64,000 bases of DNA from Brucella cytisi (lineage in GTDB: Bacteria; Pseudomonadota; Alphaproteobacteria; Rhizobiales; Rhizobiaceae), in NCBI GenBank assembly GCA_012103075.1, contig JAAVLQ010000002.1:1963281-2027280 (forward strand), written 5' to 3'. Shown in pieces: positions 1-10,083 of the stretch. Positions within the stretch are counted from its first letter, which is position 1. Each line of letters begins with the position of its first letter. The notes beneath the pieces are model-generated. The model saw only the letters and a program-made list of their open reading frames with translations, was not told the origin of the DNA and searched no databases. The position numbers were made by a program, and so were the translations under genes.

Positions 1-538
1 ACATCAAGCACATCGCCCACCAGTTCGGGGTCGAGCGCAGACGTCGGCTCATCGAACAGGATCGCCTGCGGCCGCATCGCCAAGGCGCGGGCAATCGCAA
101 CACGCTGCATCTGACCTCCGGAAAGTTGGCCCGGATAGTGGTTGGCCCGGTCTCCCAAACCGACCCGCTGAAGCAGATGCTCGCCATATTTGCGAGCCTC
201 GACCGGCTTTTCACCTTTGACGTACACTGGACCTTCAATGACATTTTCAAGTGCGGTTCGATGGGGAACAGGTTGAACCGCTGGAAAACCATCGCCATTC
301 GCGTGCGAATATCGTGGATCGAACGATCCTTCGCATTAACCCGCTGGCCTTCAATCAGAATATCGCCACCCTGATAGGTTTCCAGCCCGTTCAGGCAACG
401 CAGCATCGTGGACTTTCCCGAACCGGAGGGACCTATGAGGCAGACCACTTCACCCTTCTGCACATCAGCGCTGATGCCTTTGAGAACCTGAAGCGGACCA
501 TAGGATTTGGTCACGTTCTTTATTTCAATCATCGCCAT
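1..538 (-). pseudogene. Polar amino-acid ABC transporter ATP-binding protein; frameshifted, C-terminus outside window
   Basis: Cytoplasmic ATPase that would power the permease at 541-1203. Read from 538 it begins MAMIEIKNVTKSYG and has Walker A GPSGSGKS. In a second frame toward the window edge it has the ABC signature LSGGQMQRVAIARAL and Walker B ILFDEPTSALDPE. The frames must be joined near position 262: the minus strand has CCCC where the family motif FNLFPHRT needs CCCCC, so one C is missing. The start lies 2 nt after the permease stop, which indicates translational coupling. About 65 C-terminal residues would lie beyond base 1. The family call is secure. Whether the frameshift is real or a sequence error cannot be told from here. 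Confidence 0.85.
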
Positions 539-540
539 GA

Positions 541-1203
541 TCAGTGTCCGTTTCTTTTACCGAAAAGCTTTTCGAGACGCCCGACAGCCATCATCAGCGG
601 CAAGCTCAGGCAGAGATAGAACATGGCAACCAGCGTATAGACGCTCATGTTTTTGAAGGTTGAGGAGGCGAGCAGCTGGCCTTGCAAGGTCAGTTCAGCA
701 ACGGTGATGGCCGACGCCTGCGAGCTGTCTTTCAGCAGCATGACCATGATGTTGCCGTAGGGTGGCAGGATTACACGAACGGCTTGCGGCAAGATCACGC
801 GGCGCATCGTCATGAACCAGCCCATACCGATAGACTGCGCGGCTTCCGTCTGCCCGTGGTCGATAGCTTCGATGCCGGCGCGGAAATTTTCTGCCTGATA
901 GGCTGAATAGGCAATGCCGAGACCGATGATACCAGCCTGAAGAGCGGAAAGCGCAATGCCGAATTCCGGTAGAACGAAGTAGATATAGAACAGCTGTACC
1001 AGAATGGGGATACCGCGAATGACATTGACGATAGCTGCGGCAATGACCGACACCCAACGGATCCCCGATACCCGCATCAGCGCCCAGACGAGCCCCAGAA
1101 GCGTCGAAAGGACAAGGGAACCCAAGGTCACGAGAAGCGTGTATTTCACGCCTTCCAGCAAGATCGGGAAGAACTCGCGGATGTCCATGAGAAAATTTTG
1201 CAT
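541..1203 (-). CDS. Polar amino-acid ABC transporter permease (HisM/GlnP family)
   Basis: Intact 220-residue inner-membrane permease. It has an N-terminal hydrophobic segment around residues 15-45, further membrane spans, and the family EAA-like loop around residues 120-160 (EAAQSIGMGWFMTMRRVILP). 220 residues is normal for this family. It lies between the binding protein upstream (1350-2102) and the ATPase downstream (538 to edge), all on the minus strand, so the three make one importer. The substrate cannot be read from the sequence. The adjacent amine/amino-acid oxidoreductases suggest an amino acid or amine-containing compound (inference). Confidence 0.92.
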   Translation of the reverse strand: MQNFLMDIREFFPILLEGVKYTLLVTLGSLVLSTLLGLVWALMRVSGIRWVSVIAAAIVNVIRGIPILVQLFYIYFVLPEFGIALSALQAGIIGLGIAYSAYQAENFRAGIEAIDHGQTEAAQSIGMGWFMTMRRVILPQAVRVILPPYGNIMVMLLKDSSQASAITVAELTLQGQLLASSTFKNMSVYTLVAMFYLCLSLPLMMAVGRLEKLFGKRNGH

Positions 1204-1349
1204 TGGCTTTAACTCTGTTTATTTGGCGTGATCAAACGGGGATTAGGCCTTGCGGCCGGCAGGCCCCGTCTCGTGCGCAGACCGAAAAGCATGACGAGCC
1301 TCAGCTTGGACGCGCGCGTGGAGCACACCTGAAATTTCGAGCATGGGGA

Positions 1350-2102
1350 TTATTTCAGTCCATATTTCGCAAGAATTTTCTGAAGCGTACCGTCCGACTT
1401 GATGCGGGCGATAGCCGCGTTGATCTTGGGCATACGTTCATCACCTTTGCGCAGGGCCAGACCAAACTCGCCGCCAGCCGAAGCTTCATAGCTCTCGACC
1501 ATCTTCACCTTGGGGAACCGGCCCTGCGAAAGATAATACGCGGCCATCGGACCATCTCCGAAGCCGGCATCAATGCGCCCGGCGTTCACGTCGGCAATGA
1601 TATCGGGAATGCCCTTGTAGACCTTAACATCGCTGAACAGCCCGCTCTTCTTGAAGAGATCGACGAAAGTGGTCCCCACCTGCACGCCAATGGTCTTGCC
1701 CTTGAGATCCGCATAGGTCTTGTAGGCAGTATCATCCGAAACCGGTACGAAGACGCCTTCGCCATAACCATAGACAGGATCAGAGAAGTTCACGACTTTT
1801 GCCCGTTCTTCGGTGATGAACATTGCCGAGGCAATCATGTCGATCTTGTTCGAGGTTAGCGATGGCACGAGCGCCGAAAACTGCACGGCTTCGAATTCCG
1901 GCTTGATACCGATATCCGATTCAATAGCCTTGACCACATCGATCAATACGCCATCCATCGCCTTGGTTTCCGTGTTCACAAAAGTAAACGGCAAACCGGT
2001 GGGCGAAGAGCCTACTTTGACGACTTCACGGGCCAAGGCGGGCATCGCGCTCCCCATGATGACCGTCATAGCCGCCGGGCCGAAAATTTTCTTGAGACGC
2101 AT
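1350..2102 (-). CDS. Amino-acid ABC transporter periplasmic binding protein (SBP family 3)
   Basis: 250-residue periplasmic receptor for the importer downstream. A signal peptide covers about residues 1-22 (MRLKKIFGPAAMTVIMGSAM, cleaved near ALA-R). Family-3 features follow: GLPFTFVN, a DVVKAIESDIG stretch and the VNFSDPVYGYGEG segment. I place the start at 2102 rather than at the upstream ATG at 2216 because AAGGAGA lies about 5 nt before it and a signal peptide follows directly. Ligand unknown. The reading frame is intact although its neighbours on both sides are broken. Confidence 0.9.
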   Translation of the reverse strand: MRLKKIFGPAAMTVIMGSAMPALAREVVKVGSSPTGLPFTFVNTETKAMDGVLIDVVKAIESDIGIKPEFEAVQFSALVPSLTSNKIDMIASAMFITEERAKVVNFSDPVYGYGEGVFVPVSDDTAYKTYADLKGKTIGVQVGTTFVDLFKKSGLFSDVKVYKGIPDIIADVNAGRIDAGFGDGPMAAYYLSQGRFPKVKMVESYEASAGGEFGLALRKGDERMPKINAAIARIKSDGTLQKILAKYGLK

Positions 2103-2268
2103 GACATTCTCCTTCCTAAATGCAGCGATAAGGCTGTTATTCGTAACGCTGGTTGTGAAACCGCGTTTGATAAAGTGAAACTCGTTGTGACCAGCGTCCA
2201 CGTTGCGGCTTCTCACTTGTGGCCACCGTGGGAATCCGAACCGTTTCTCAATGCACGTTCACTGGATG

Positions 2269-3548
2269 CTACGGCTTCCAACCTGCGATCCTTCCGTTCA
2301 AGGTCGGCAAAACCAGCGGCATGAACCGGGCTTTTCCGCGCCACGTAGGAACAAGACGCGGGGACGGAAATCGAAACTGCTTTCGCTGTTCGGTACGCCC
2401 AGTATTTTCTGCGCTGCCTTGAGACCGAGCCAAGGAGCCCAGACAACACCCGAGCCACAGAAACCGGTTGCATAATGAACCGCTCCACGTTGAAAAATTC
2501 GAGGCACCATGTCCCGATTCATCGCCACATAGCCAAACCAGCTATGCGAGATACCAACTCCTTCAAGCTGAGGGAAAACCCTGCACATTTCTGTATAATT
2601 GCGCTGTGTGGCACTATCCGGGTCGCCTCGGCTTGTTACGTCACGCCCCCGAACAAAATGCGCCGTCCATCCGGCGACGGGCGGAAATAGTAAGTCATAG
2701 CGCGAGTGTCGGTCAGCATTTTCAACCCCGGCACCAAGTCGCGCACGCGTTCCTCACCGAGCTCTTCGGTTGCTATGATTCGTGAACGCAAGGGCACCAG
2801 CCGCTGACGCAACCAACGGTCCGAATGGTCTGTATAGCCGTTCGTGCAAACAAGGACTTCGCGTGCCTGAGCACGGCCACGCGCGGTAATTACCGTTTTC
2901 TTACCAGCGCTTTGGTCGATGCCTTCTACGCGGCATTCGGCGTGAATCAACACTCCTTCAGCGAGTGCAAGCCGCACCAGTTCCGCATGAAATTTTGCCG
3001 GATGCAGACCGCCTATATCCATACGCACACTACCGCCAGCATATAGGTCCGTGGCGATATGGCGGTGAATCTCGTTCAAAGGGAACCGCATAGGATTCGA
3101 TGCCGGTCGCACGCTGGATAGCTTCAACACTTCGCGCCATATCATCATATTCGGCGCGCGTCATTGCACCGCTGAATCGTCCCACAAGCTGGAAATCCGC
3201 GTCGATGCCTTCATTAGCCAGAAAATCAATCATGAAACGGCGCGCTTCATGGCCTTCAGCAGCAATCTTCACCGCACGCTCCAAGCCGAACTTGCGCACC
3301 AGTGTCTTATCGTCGGGACGAATATTGCCACTGGTAAAGCCGCCGTTGCGGCTCGAAGCACCAAACCCCAGTTGTTCCCGCTCGAAAACCTGAACCTTTC
3401 GCCCTGCGCGCGCCAGATGAAGAGCAGCGCAAAGTCCCGCATAACCCGCACCAACAATGGCAACGTCGCAATCCCGCTCGATCTCGTGGTTCTCGTTGCT
3501 GCGCGGCGGAGCGGCTTCCCACCAGTAAGGTGTATCCTTGTAAGCCAT
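2269..3548 (-). pseudogene. FAD-dependent oxidoreductase (DAO/DadA-type amine or amino-acid oxidase), three frameshifts
   Basis: The reconstructed protein is about 425 residues. The N-terminus MAYKDTPYWWEAAPP leads into a Rossmann dinucleotide fold (VAIVGAGYAGLCAALHLARA, residues about 29-48) and the GFGASSRNGGF motif typical of glycine-oxidase/gamma-glutamylputrescine-oxidase relatives. The C-terminal half has MTYYFRPSPDGR and FPQLEGVGISHSW. The frame changes near 3080 (T/A run), near 2648 (a G run one base short before FGGR) and near 2320. With the last correction the protein ends NGRIAGWKP at 2269. It probably deaminates the substrate imported by the downstream transporter (inference). It is divergent from the XRE-cupin regulator at 3681. 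Confidence 0.8.
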
Positions 3549-3680
3549 GTCCGATATGTCCCCTCCATGTTTTGGATGGATTTTGTTTTTAGTTTATTGA
3601 ACGTGGATCAAATATGAAGCAGAATAGTGAAAACTAATCAACCCCGATTCAATCCTGTTCGTAGCGAGAGCCATCAAAGG

Positions 3681-4298
3681 ATGCCAAAAGTGAACAAGGT
3701 AGAAATATCCCCGACCGCCCCAACCGGGGAGCCTGCTCCCAACGATGCAGGGGATATCGGAGCGCGTATTCGCTTGCGACGGCAGACGCTGGGCCTCACG
3801 CTCGGTTACCTGTCGGAAGTCTCTGGTCTTTCGACAGGAGCCTTGTCACAGATTGAGCGCGGCCCGGTGTCGCCGACTGTGCGTACCCTTTATACGATTG
3901 CCGAAGTGCTCTCCATGAGCCCGGCCCAGCTCATCGACCCGCAAGGCTTCGCGGCGGCCGCACGTGCTAATCCTTATGTATTGCGTGCCGGTGAACAGCC
4001 AGAAGTGCTGAACGCTGGCGGCGTCATCAAGCACCGCGCTTCGCCTGAACTCATCGAGACGATGAAATCCTTCGCCGTGCGGATCATTCCGGGCGGGAGT
4101 TCCGGTGATGAGTGCTACACGCATTCCGGCGAGGAACTGGGTTATGTCATTTCGGGCAGTTTCACGCTGCAGATTGAAGACGCACAGTACCTGCTTTCAG
4201 CAGGCGACGGATTTGCACTGCCTTCAACGACCCGCCACAGATTCTTCAATAATGGTGAAGCCGAAGCTTTCGTGCTCTGGGTGAACAAACCAGAGTGA
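3681..4298 (+). CDS. XRE-family transcriptional regulator with C-terminal cupin sensor domain (PuuR-like)
   Basis: An intact regulator of 205 residues from MPKVNKVE; an in-frame upstream ATG at 3627 would add 18. The helix-turn-helix lies about residues 25-80 (GARIRLRRQTLGLTLGYLSE then GLSTGALSQIERG). A cupin domain lies about residues 125-200 (HSGEELGYVISGSFTLQIED, then PSTTRHRFFNNG). Family members such as PuuR repress amine or amino-acid catabolic genes and sense ligand with the cupin. It sits between a divergent oxidoreductase-transporter operon (3548 to edge) and a co-directional oxidoreductase (4335), so it likely regulates both (inference). The 130-bp divergent gap is the expected operator region. 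Confidence 0.88.
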   Translation: MPKVNKVEISPTAPTGEPAPNDAGDIGARIRLRRQTLGLTLGYLSEVSGLSTGALSQIERGPVSPTVRTLYTIAEVLSMSPAQLIDPQGFAAAARANPYVLRAGEQPEVLNAGGVIKHRASPELIETMKSFAVRIIPGGSSGDECYTHSGEELGYVISGSFTLQIEDAQYLLSAGDGFALPSTTRHRFFNNGEAEAFVLWVNKPE

Positions 4299-4334
4299 AA
4301 TTGCCCGGCAGGCAAAAAAAAACACTGGAGAAAG

Positions 4335-5636
4335 ATGAAAATGGCAAGCAGCCCTGATAGCTTCTCACGCTCATTATGGTGGAACGTGGCTGGGGAGGCA
4401 AAGCCTGACCATCCCAAACTGAATGGCGTACACGAGGCGGATGTCGTTATTGTTGGTGGCGGCTTTACGGGAATTTCCAGCGCATTGTTCCTCGCCGAAC
4501 GCGGAAAGACTGTAGTGGTCCTTGAGGCGCGCCATGTCGGCTTCGGCGCATCAGGACGTAACGGCGGACAGGTGATCCCCGGACTGAAGCATGATCCCGA
4601 AGATCTGCTTGCGAACTATGGGCCAGAGCAAGGCAGGCGCATGATCGATCTCGTGGGCGGTGTAGGCGATCTTGTCTTCGGCCTTGTGCGCGAACATGAA
4701 AATCCAGTGCTCTCCTGTTCGAGCCGGATGGATACAGGCCGCCCATTCCCAGCTTGCAACCGCTGCCGTCCATAAGCGTGCCCGGCAATGGCAGACTCAA
4801 GGCGTCGAAGTCGAGATCCCGGATCGCGCGCAGATTGCAAAGCTTTCCGGCACAGAGCGCTATTTCGGCGGATGGCGCGATCCGCGCGCGGGCGCCCTGC
4901 AACCGCTGGATTATGTCCGTGGGCTTGCCCGTGCCGCCACGGCGCGCGGCGTTCAGATTTTGAAGATTCCTCAGTTACTTCTCTGACGCCGGAGAATGGC
5001 GACTGGATCGCAAAACCACAAATGGGTCGGTTCGCGCACGTGAAGCACTTGTCGCTACCAACGCATATACAGGTAATCTCATACCGGGTCTCTCTCAAAG
5101 CATTCTTCCAGTGCAAAGCATGCTCATTGCAACAGAGCCTCTTTCGGAGAAGCAGCGAAGTGAGATCATGCCGGGCGGCGTTGTCCTGTCCGAGACGCGC
5201 AAAATTGCTTTTTTATATGCGCCAGTCAGAAGACGGGCGTTTTCTTATCGGCGGGCGCGGCGCTGTCGGGATGAACGAAAAGAAAGCACTGATGGAAGCG
5301 CTGAAGGCTGGAATGGTGAGACTGTTTCCACAGCTGGAAGGTGTCGGCATCGATTATCACTGGTCCGGCCATGTGGCGCTGACCATGGATGGCCTGCCAC
5401 ATCTTCACAATCCTGCCCCGGGCTTGCATGCCATGCTTGGCTATAATGGCCGGGGCGTGGCCATGGCCACCGCTTTTGGCAAGATGTATGCCGAATACAT
5501 CGCCGAAGGCCGCCCCATGGTTTATCCGACCACCAATATACCGCGCCTTGCGTGGCATGCCATCCGCAAGCCTGTCATGGACCTCGGAATCCGCTGGTAC
5601 TGGATCAAGGACAGCCTTGGTTTTGCATCAAAATAA
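4335..5636 (+). pseudogene. FAD-dependent oxidoreductase (gamma-glutamylputrescine-oxidase-like), four frameshifts
   Basis: Second DAO-family flavoenzyme of the cluster, about 430 residues when rejoined. The start has AGGAGAAAG-like spacing (CTGGAGAAAG then ATG). The FAD fold ADVVIVGGGFTGISSALFLA is at about residues 35-54 and FGASGRNGGQVIPGL at about 70-85. The C-terminal half carries YMRQSEDGRFLIGGRG, LEGVGIDYHWSGHVALTMDG and GYNGRGVAMATAFG, the usual FAD-cap region. Frames change near 4699 (A run), 4960 (T run one short), 4988 and 5210 (extra T in TTTTTT). It is a paralogue of the gene at 2269-3548 and follows the XRE-cupin regulator by 36 bp. The substrate is probably an amine or gamma-glutamylated amine. 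Confidence 0.8.
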
Positions 5637-5658
5637 TCCCATACAGAAAGAACCTGAA

Positions 5659-6333
5659 ATGCTGAGAAACGTAATCAATCTGGGCGTTTCGCCTCCTTGC
5701 GCCTCCGACACGAAGAAGCTTTCCGAGCCATAAGCCCGGATGGTCAGTCGACGGAGCCTTTCGGCTTTGGACGCGCGATCCTTTCTGGCGAAGGAACAGG
5801 GGGGTAAATAGCCCGTTTTCCTCCTTCATAATGCTGTGTGATGGTGCTTTGACGATCCGGACGGTAATGGTCTCGAAATCGCGTTGACCAAAGGCGAGGT
5901 CGGGAGCCTGCCCGCAGACATATTCTCATGGCGCGCAAATGCGGCAGATTGTGTGATCCTCACGATACATCAGGAGTGCCCGGGCGCATCCTTCACCAAA
6001 CTTGATTTGGACCATCCCATGTCATCCGGCGGAGCGCCCAATCCTGCGCTTCTGACCACACCTGCACCAACGACATCCCGTCACGAGTTCCAAAGTGACG
6101 ATCCACTTGCCCGGGGCATCTGGGCCACTACACCTTATGCTCGCCATCCGATCACCTATTCTTTCTCGGAATTGATGATGCTGCGGAAGGGCAAGGTGAC
6201 ACTTTCCAACCCTGAAGAGGGATGCGTGACATTTACGGCGGGCGATATCTTCCTCGTTCGTCCCGGTGCCGTAGCAGCATGGGACAATCCGAGCGATCTT
6301 GAAAAATTCTGGATCATTCACAGCCCCAACTAG
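5659..6333 (+). pseudogene. Bi-cupin protein, frameshifted
   Basis: The reconstruction gives two cupin domains. The first reads about FGFGRAILSGEGTGG to LTKGEVGSLPADIFSWRANA. The second has FSELMMLRKGKVTLSNPEEG and FTAGDIFLVRPGAVAAWDNP, ending EKFWIIHSPN at 6333. The open C-terminal part starts at 5884; the N-terminal part needs frame changes near 5715, 5803 (a G run) and 5855. Such cupins resemble the DUF861/EutQ-like group seen in amino-acid and amine catabolic loci. It follows the flavoenzyme by 22 bp and probably shares its transcript. No catalytic function can be assigned from sequence. The first-domain reconstruction is less certain than the second. Confidence 0.65.
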
Positions 6334-6364
6334 GCCATTTCCAGTAAACGGGCGAAGCGCCTAA

Positions 6365-6399
6365 CAAAGCAGATCAGTCCGATGGACTGATCTGCTTTG
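6365..6399. terminator. Bidirectional hairpin terminator between convergent genes
   Basis: Perfect 16-bp inverted repeat (CAAAGCAGATCAGTCC and its complement) with a 3-nt GAT loop. It lies between the end of the bi-cupin gene (plus strand) and the end of the MliC-like gene (minus strand). No long U-run follows, so the mechanism is inferred from symmetry and position. Confidence 0.75.
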
Positions 6400-6430
6400 C
6401 CTGACTATTCCCTCATGGCAAGACCGGGTC

Positions 6431-6748
6431 TCAACCGCCTGTGCATGCAGAAGGCATGGCGCGGCCCACGCCCCACGATAATCGACCCTGTATGATGGTC
6501 AGCGTTTGTCGGCCGTTTGAATAGGTCGTACCTTCTTTGCCGATAGAAGGTAAATCAATCGCCGTTTCGCCATTAACGGAGACGGAAGCACGATCACCGA
6601 ACAGGCGTACCGCCAACTGGGTGCCGTCCTCGCACTTGTAGTGGCCAACGGGATAGGGATTGCCTGCACCGATAGACGCACCGGTTGCGGACAGGTTGAA
6701 AGCCCCAAGTAGCAGGACGCAAAATACTGCGATTAATGAACTATTCAA
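6431..6748 (-). CDS. MliC-like periplasmic protein (C-type lysozyme inhibitor family)
   Basis: 105 residues. The N-terminal signal peptide (about residues 1-24, SSLIAVFCVLLLGAFNLSA) is followed by a single MliC-type beta domain: YKCEDGTQLAVRLFGDRASV, then LPSIGKEGTTYSNGRQTLTI, and a final Cys in MPSACTGG that can pair with the Cys of YKCEDG. This is the usual length and layout of the family, which blocks host lysozyme. The signal peptide lacks a lipobox, so I expect a soluble periplasmic or secreted form, not the lipoprotein MliC. It is convergent with the bi-cupin gene. Confidence 0.78.
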   Translation of the reverse strand: MNSSLIAVFCVLLLGAFNLSATGASIGAGNPYPVGHYKCEDGTQLAVRLFGDRASVSVNGETAIDLPSIGKEGTTYSNGRQTLTIIQGRLSWGVGRAMPSACTGG

Positions 6749-6897
6749 CGCAACAATCCTCCGGGTTGGGAGCTGACCAGCGAAAAGTATACGAGATTAT
6801 ATGGCTGCGGAAGTACACTTAATCATCATAACGACACCGTTCACGGACAGCGGGATGCACGGAATGAAACCAAAACTAACTGGATTTCGCTGTAAAA

Positions 6898-7665
6898 CTA
6901 CCCAGAAATAAAACCCGCGTAACCGTCGTCCAATGTCTTGTGCAGAATTGCCGAATATCCCGCAAAGGGCACGTCGCCGGGTCGTAAACGCCCAAATGAC
7001 GGATCGGCGAACTGCCTCATGGGCACGAGCGCGAGCGGCGCTGAAACTGGTGTCAGGTGTGCACCCTGCCCGGCGCGCAATGTCGTCAGGATGCCAAACA
7101 TCTCGCCTGTAATGCTTGGGCGGGAGAGCACGGCCATGCGGTATTGGCCGGATGTATTCGTGACGAGATAGATGTGTCCCGAAAGGTGTGGAACGGAGAC
7201 AGCTCCCTGTTGCGAGAACGAAACGTCGGACCGTTCACGCTCACGAAAATTGAGATGCCCGGCATCGAAATCCCAGCCGATTTCCGTGATGTAAGCGAAG
7301 ATAGCCTTGTCCTCGCCGAAGGACGGACGCAAGGTGAGGTAATCGCCTTCGAGCCATGAAACCGATGCGCGAGAATAGGCGCCCAGTTCTTGCCCTGCGT
7401 GGCTGTTGCCATTCCCGGCCAACGGTGCGGGAGCTTCACCTGCCTGTTCACGCAGGGCGACACCCGTTGCCTGTTCGAGCCGGATGATGGTTGCGAGCGT
7501 GAAGGGTCTGTGGCCCGACAGTGCTTTCTCCAAAGTCGAAAGACTGATCCGCGCTTCGTCGGCCAAAAGCTGGCGCGAAATTCGCCGTCGGGCAATTTCC
7601 TCACGAACCCGTACGGCAACGCGGGCATTGAGCTGGTCGGGAAGGTGAGAGTCCTGATCGGACAT
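6898..7665 (-). CDS. HTH (XRE-like) transcriptional regulator with large C-terminal domain
   Basis: 255-residue intact protein. The HTH is near the N-terminus (ISRQLLADEARISLSTLEKA, about residues 29-48). The remaining roughly 160 residues form a mixed domain (SWLEGDYLTLRPSFGEDKAI, ITEIGWDFDAGHLNFRERER) that I cannot match to a named sensor family. CAGGATAAG just before the ATG supports the start at 7665. It is transcribed divergently from the sortase-target gene at 7834 across a 168-bp gap and is the obvious candidate regulator of the sortase pair (inference). Confidence 0.82.
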   Translation of the reverse strand: MSDQDSHLPDQLNARVAVRVREEIARRRISRQLLADEARISLSTLEKALSGHRPFTLATIIRLEQATGVALREQAGEAPAPLAGNGNSHAGQELGAYSRASVSWLEGDYLTLRPSFGEDKAIFAYITEIGWDFDAGHLNFRERERSDVSFSQQGAVSVPHLSGHIYLVTNTSGQYRMAVLSRPSITGEMFGILTTLRAGQGAHLTPVSAPLALVPMRQFADPSFGRLRPGDVPFAGYSAILHKTLDDGYAGFISG

Positions 7666-7833
7666 AGCTTATCCTGAATTGCGTACTTTTCTGCACAATT
7701 CCACACATATGCGTAACCGGCAAGGTGGTTTGCGGAAAGTGACGGCTGAAACTTGGCAAAGCTTACGCTGGAGTGGAAACAATAGCTCCGGCGACAATGG
7801 CTCCAGTTCTTCGAGGTGAACAAGGAGCACATC

Positions 7834-10083
7834 ATGTCACCCGCGATAAGTCTTCCAAATCATAACAAAAGAGGCTGGATACTCTCCCGCTTGTGTTCGT
7901 TCGTCTGGTTCTGCAACATGGTGTTGCTGCCGATGCTGGCTGTCATTTTCTGTCTGTTGCAGATCGTGCAGGCCCGCGCTGAAACACCCGCTCTGGTCAC
8001 GCCGAGCGAGGTTCAATCCGGCAGTCTTTTGCTTGAGACAAGCGAACCCGGGCGTTATATCGAAGCGCCTCGGCTAGCGACGGACGTCAACCTCGATGTG
8101 AATGGCCCCACGGTCCGGGCCCGGCTGACGCAGGTATTCGAGAACCAGACCGACGGTTTCGTTGAAGCCCTGTATGTCTTCCCATTGCCGGAAGAAAGTG
8201 CGGTCTATTCGCTGAAGATGGTCATTGGCGATCGCGTGATTGTCGCTGACATCAAGGAGAAGCAGGCAGCCCGTGAAATATATGAACAGGCGAAAAGCGA
8301 AGGTAAAAAGCAACGCTGATCGAACAGCAGCGACCCAACGTGTTTACCAATGCGGTTGCCAATATCGGCCCGCATGAGAAAGTCGTCATCCAGATTGAGT
8401 ATCAGCAGGCGGTGCGGCTTTCCGATGAGCGTTTCTCGCTGCGTGTGCCGTTGGTCGTCGCACCACGTTACAATCCGGACAATGCCTCACCGGTTGTCCA
8501 GAAGTCGAAATGAAGAACGGCTGGGGCAAGTCGAGCGATGCGGGCAAACCTGATACTTACAATGCACCTCTTGTAACGCCTTTGGCCCCACCGGCTGCCC
8601 TGCGAACCAATCCTGTGAGCATCTCGATCAAACTGAAGGCAGGCTTCCCCTTGGAGAGGTTGAGAGCCTTTACCACAAGGTCAGCATCGACACGATGAAC
8701 AGCGCGACACGGGAAATCACGCTGGACGAAACTGCTGGTGCAGATCGCGATTTCGTTCTTGAATGGAGCGCGGTCGCAAGCGACGCACCGCAGGTCGGGC
8801 TGTTCCGCGAACATATCGGCAAAGACAATTATGTACTTGCCTATGTTACGCCACCGGCAGTTGCCAGCGCAAAAAGGGCCCAGCGTGAAGTCATCTTCGT
8901 GATCGATAATTCCGGATCGATGGGCGGTACTTCCATCGAACAGGCAAAGGCCAGCCCGGATTATGCACTGTCGCAACTTCAGCCCGGAGATCGTTTCAAC
9001 GTGATCCGCTTCGATGACACATTGACCAAATTCTTCGAAGATTCAGTTGATGCTAATCAGGAGAATATCGCGTCCGCCCGCCGTTTCGTGACGAGCCTTG
9101 AAGGGCAAGGCGGCACCGAAATGTTGCCTGCCCTTCATGCCGCACTTGATGACAGCAATCAGGGCAATGGATTGCGCCAGATCGTGTTTCTTACCGACGG
9201 CGAGATCAGCAATGAGCAGCAATTGTTAGATGCTGTTGCAGCACGTCGGGGGCGCTCGCGTATTTTCATGGTCGGTATCGGTTCTGCCCCGAATTCCTAT
9301 CTGATGAACCGTGCGGCAGAACTTGGACGCGGAACCTTCACCCATATCGGGTCGGCGGCTGAAGTGGACGAACGCATGCGGGCTCTGTTCGACAAGCTTG
9401 AAAACCCGGCTGTTACCGATCTGAAGGCCAATTTCTCGGAAAAGAATGTGAGCGTGACTCCCTCCCTTCTACCCGATCTCTATCGTGGTGAACCACTTGT
9501 CATCGCCGCGCGAATGGGAAACGCAACCGGAGGACTTGTTATTGAGGGCCAGATGGACGGTCGTCCATGGACGGTCAATCTGCCGCTTGATCAGGCAATG
9601 AATGCCGAAGGCATTTCAAAACTGTGGGCACGTCGCAAGATTGACGACGCCGAAGTGGAACTTACCCTTGGGAAAATTTCCCAGAACGCCGCTGATGCGC
9701 GCATTCTTCGCCTCGCACTGGAGCATCATCTGGTCAGTCGGCTGACGAGCCTTGTGGCTGTCGACAAGACACCGTCCCGACCGGCAAATGCGCCGCTGAC
9801 CCGCGCCGATATTCCACTGCAACTGCCTGCTGGCTGGGATTTTGACAAGCTGTTCGGCATTCGTGCGGATCGCACCGTCGGGGATCACGCAAGCATGGAC
9901 ATGAATAAGGCAAGCGACGCTGCCCGCAGCCATGAACGCCCTGCCTCGCCTTCATCGCCATCGCCGTCAATTCCGTTGCCGCAGACGGCAACGCCAGCGA
10001 CACTGCTGCTTATGCAAGGCTTGGGTTTGATGCTGATTGGACTGTTCGTCTTCTGGTTCTTCCGCCGCAAGGAGAATGTGTGA
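7834..10083 (+). pseudogene. Sortase-anchored surface protein with VIT and vWA domains (marine-proteobacterial sortase target type), three frameshifts
   Basis: The reconstructed protein is about 750 residues. After a signal/TM segment (about residues 15-45) comes a VIT domain (RARLTQVFENQTDGFVEALY, FPLPEESAVYSLKM). Next is a von Willebrand A domain with a MIDAS motif (VIFVIDNSGSMGGTS) and FLTDGEIS. A Ser/Pro linker, the sorting signal LPQTAT, a transmembrane stretch and a basic tail (FFRRKENV) close it. Frames change near 8311 (A run one short), 8495 and 8655 (G runs one short). The start at 7834 has a good AAGGAGC. The last codons overlap the sortase start. The layout is that expected for a sortase substrate held on the cell surface or inner membrane. 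Confidence 0.85.
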
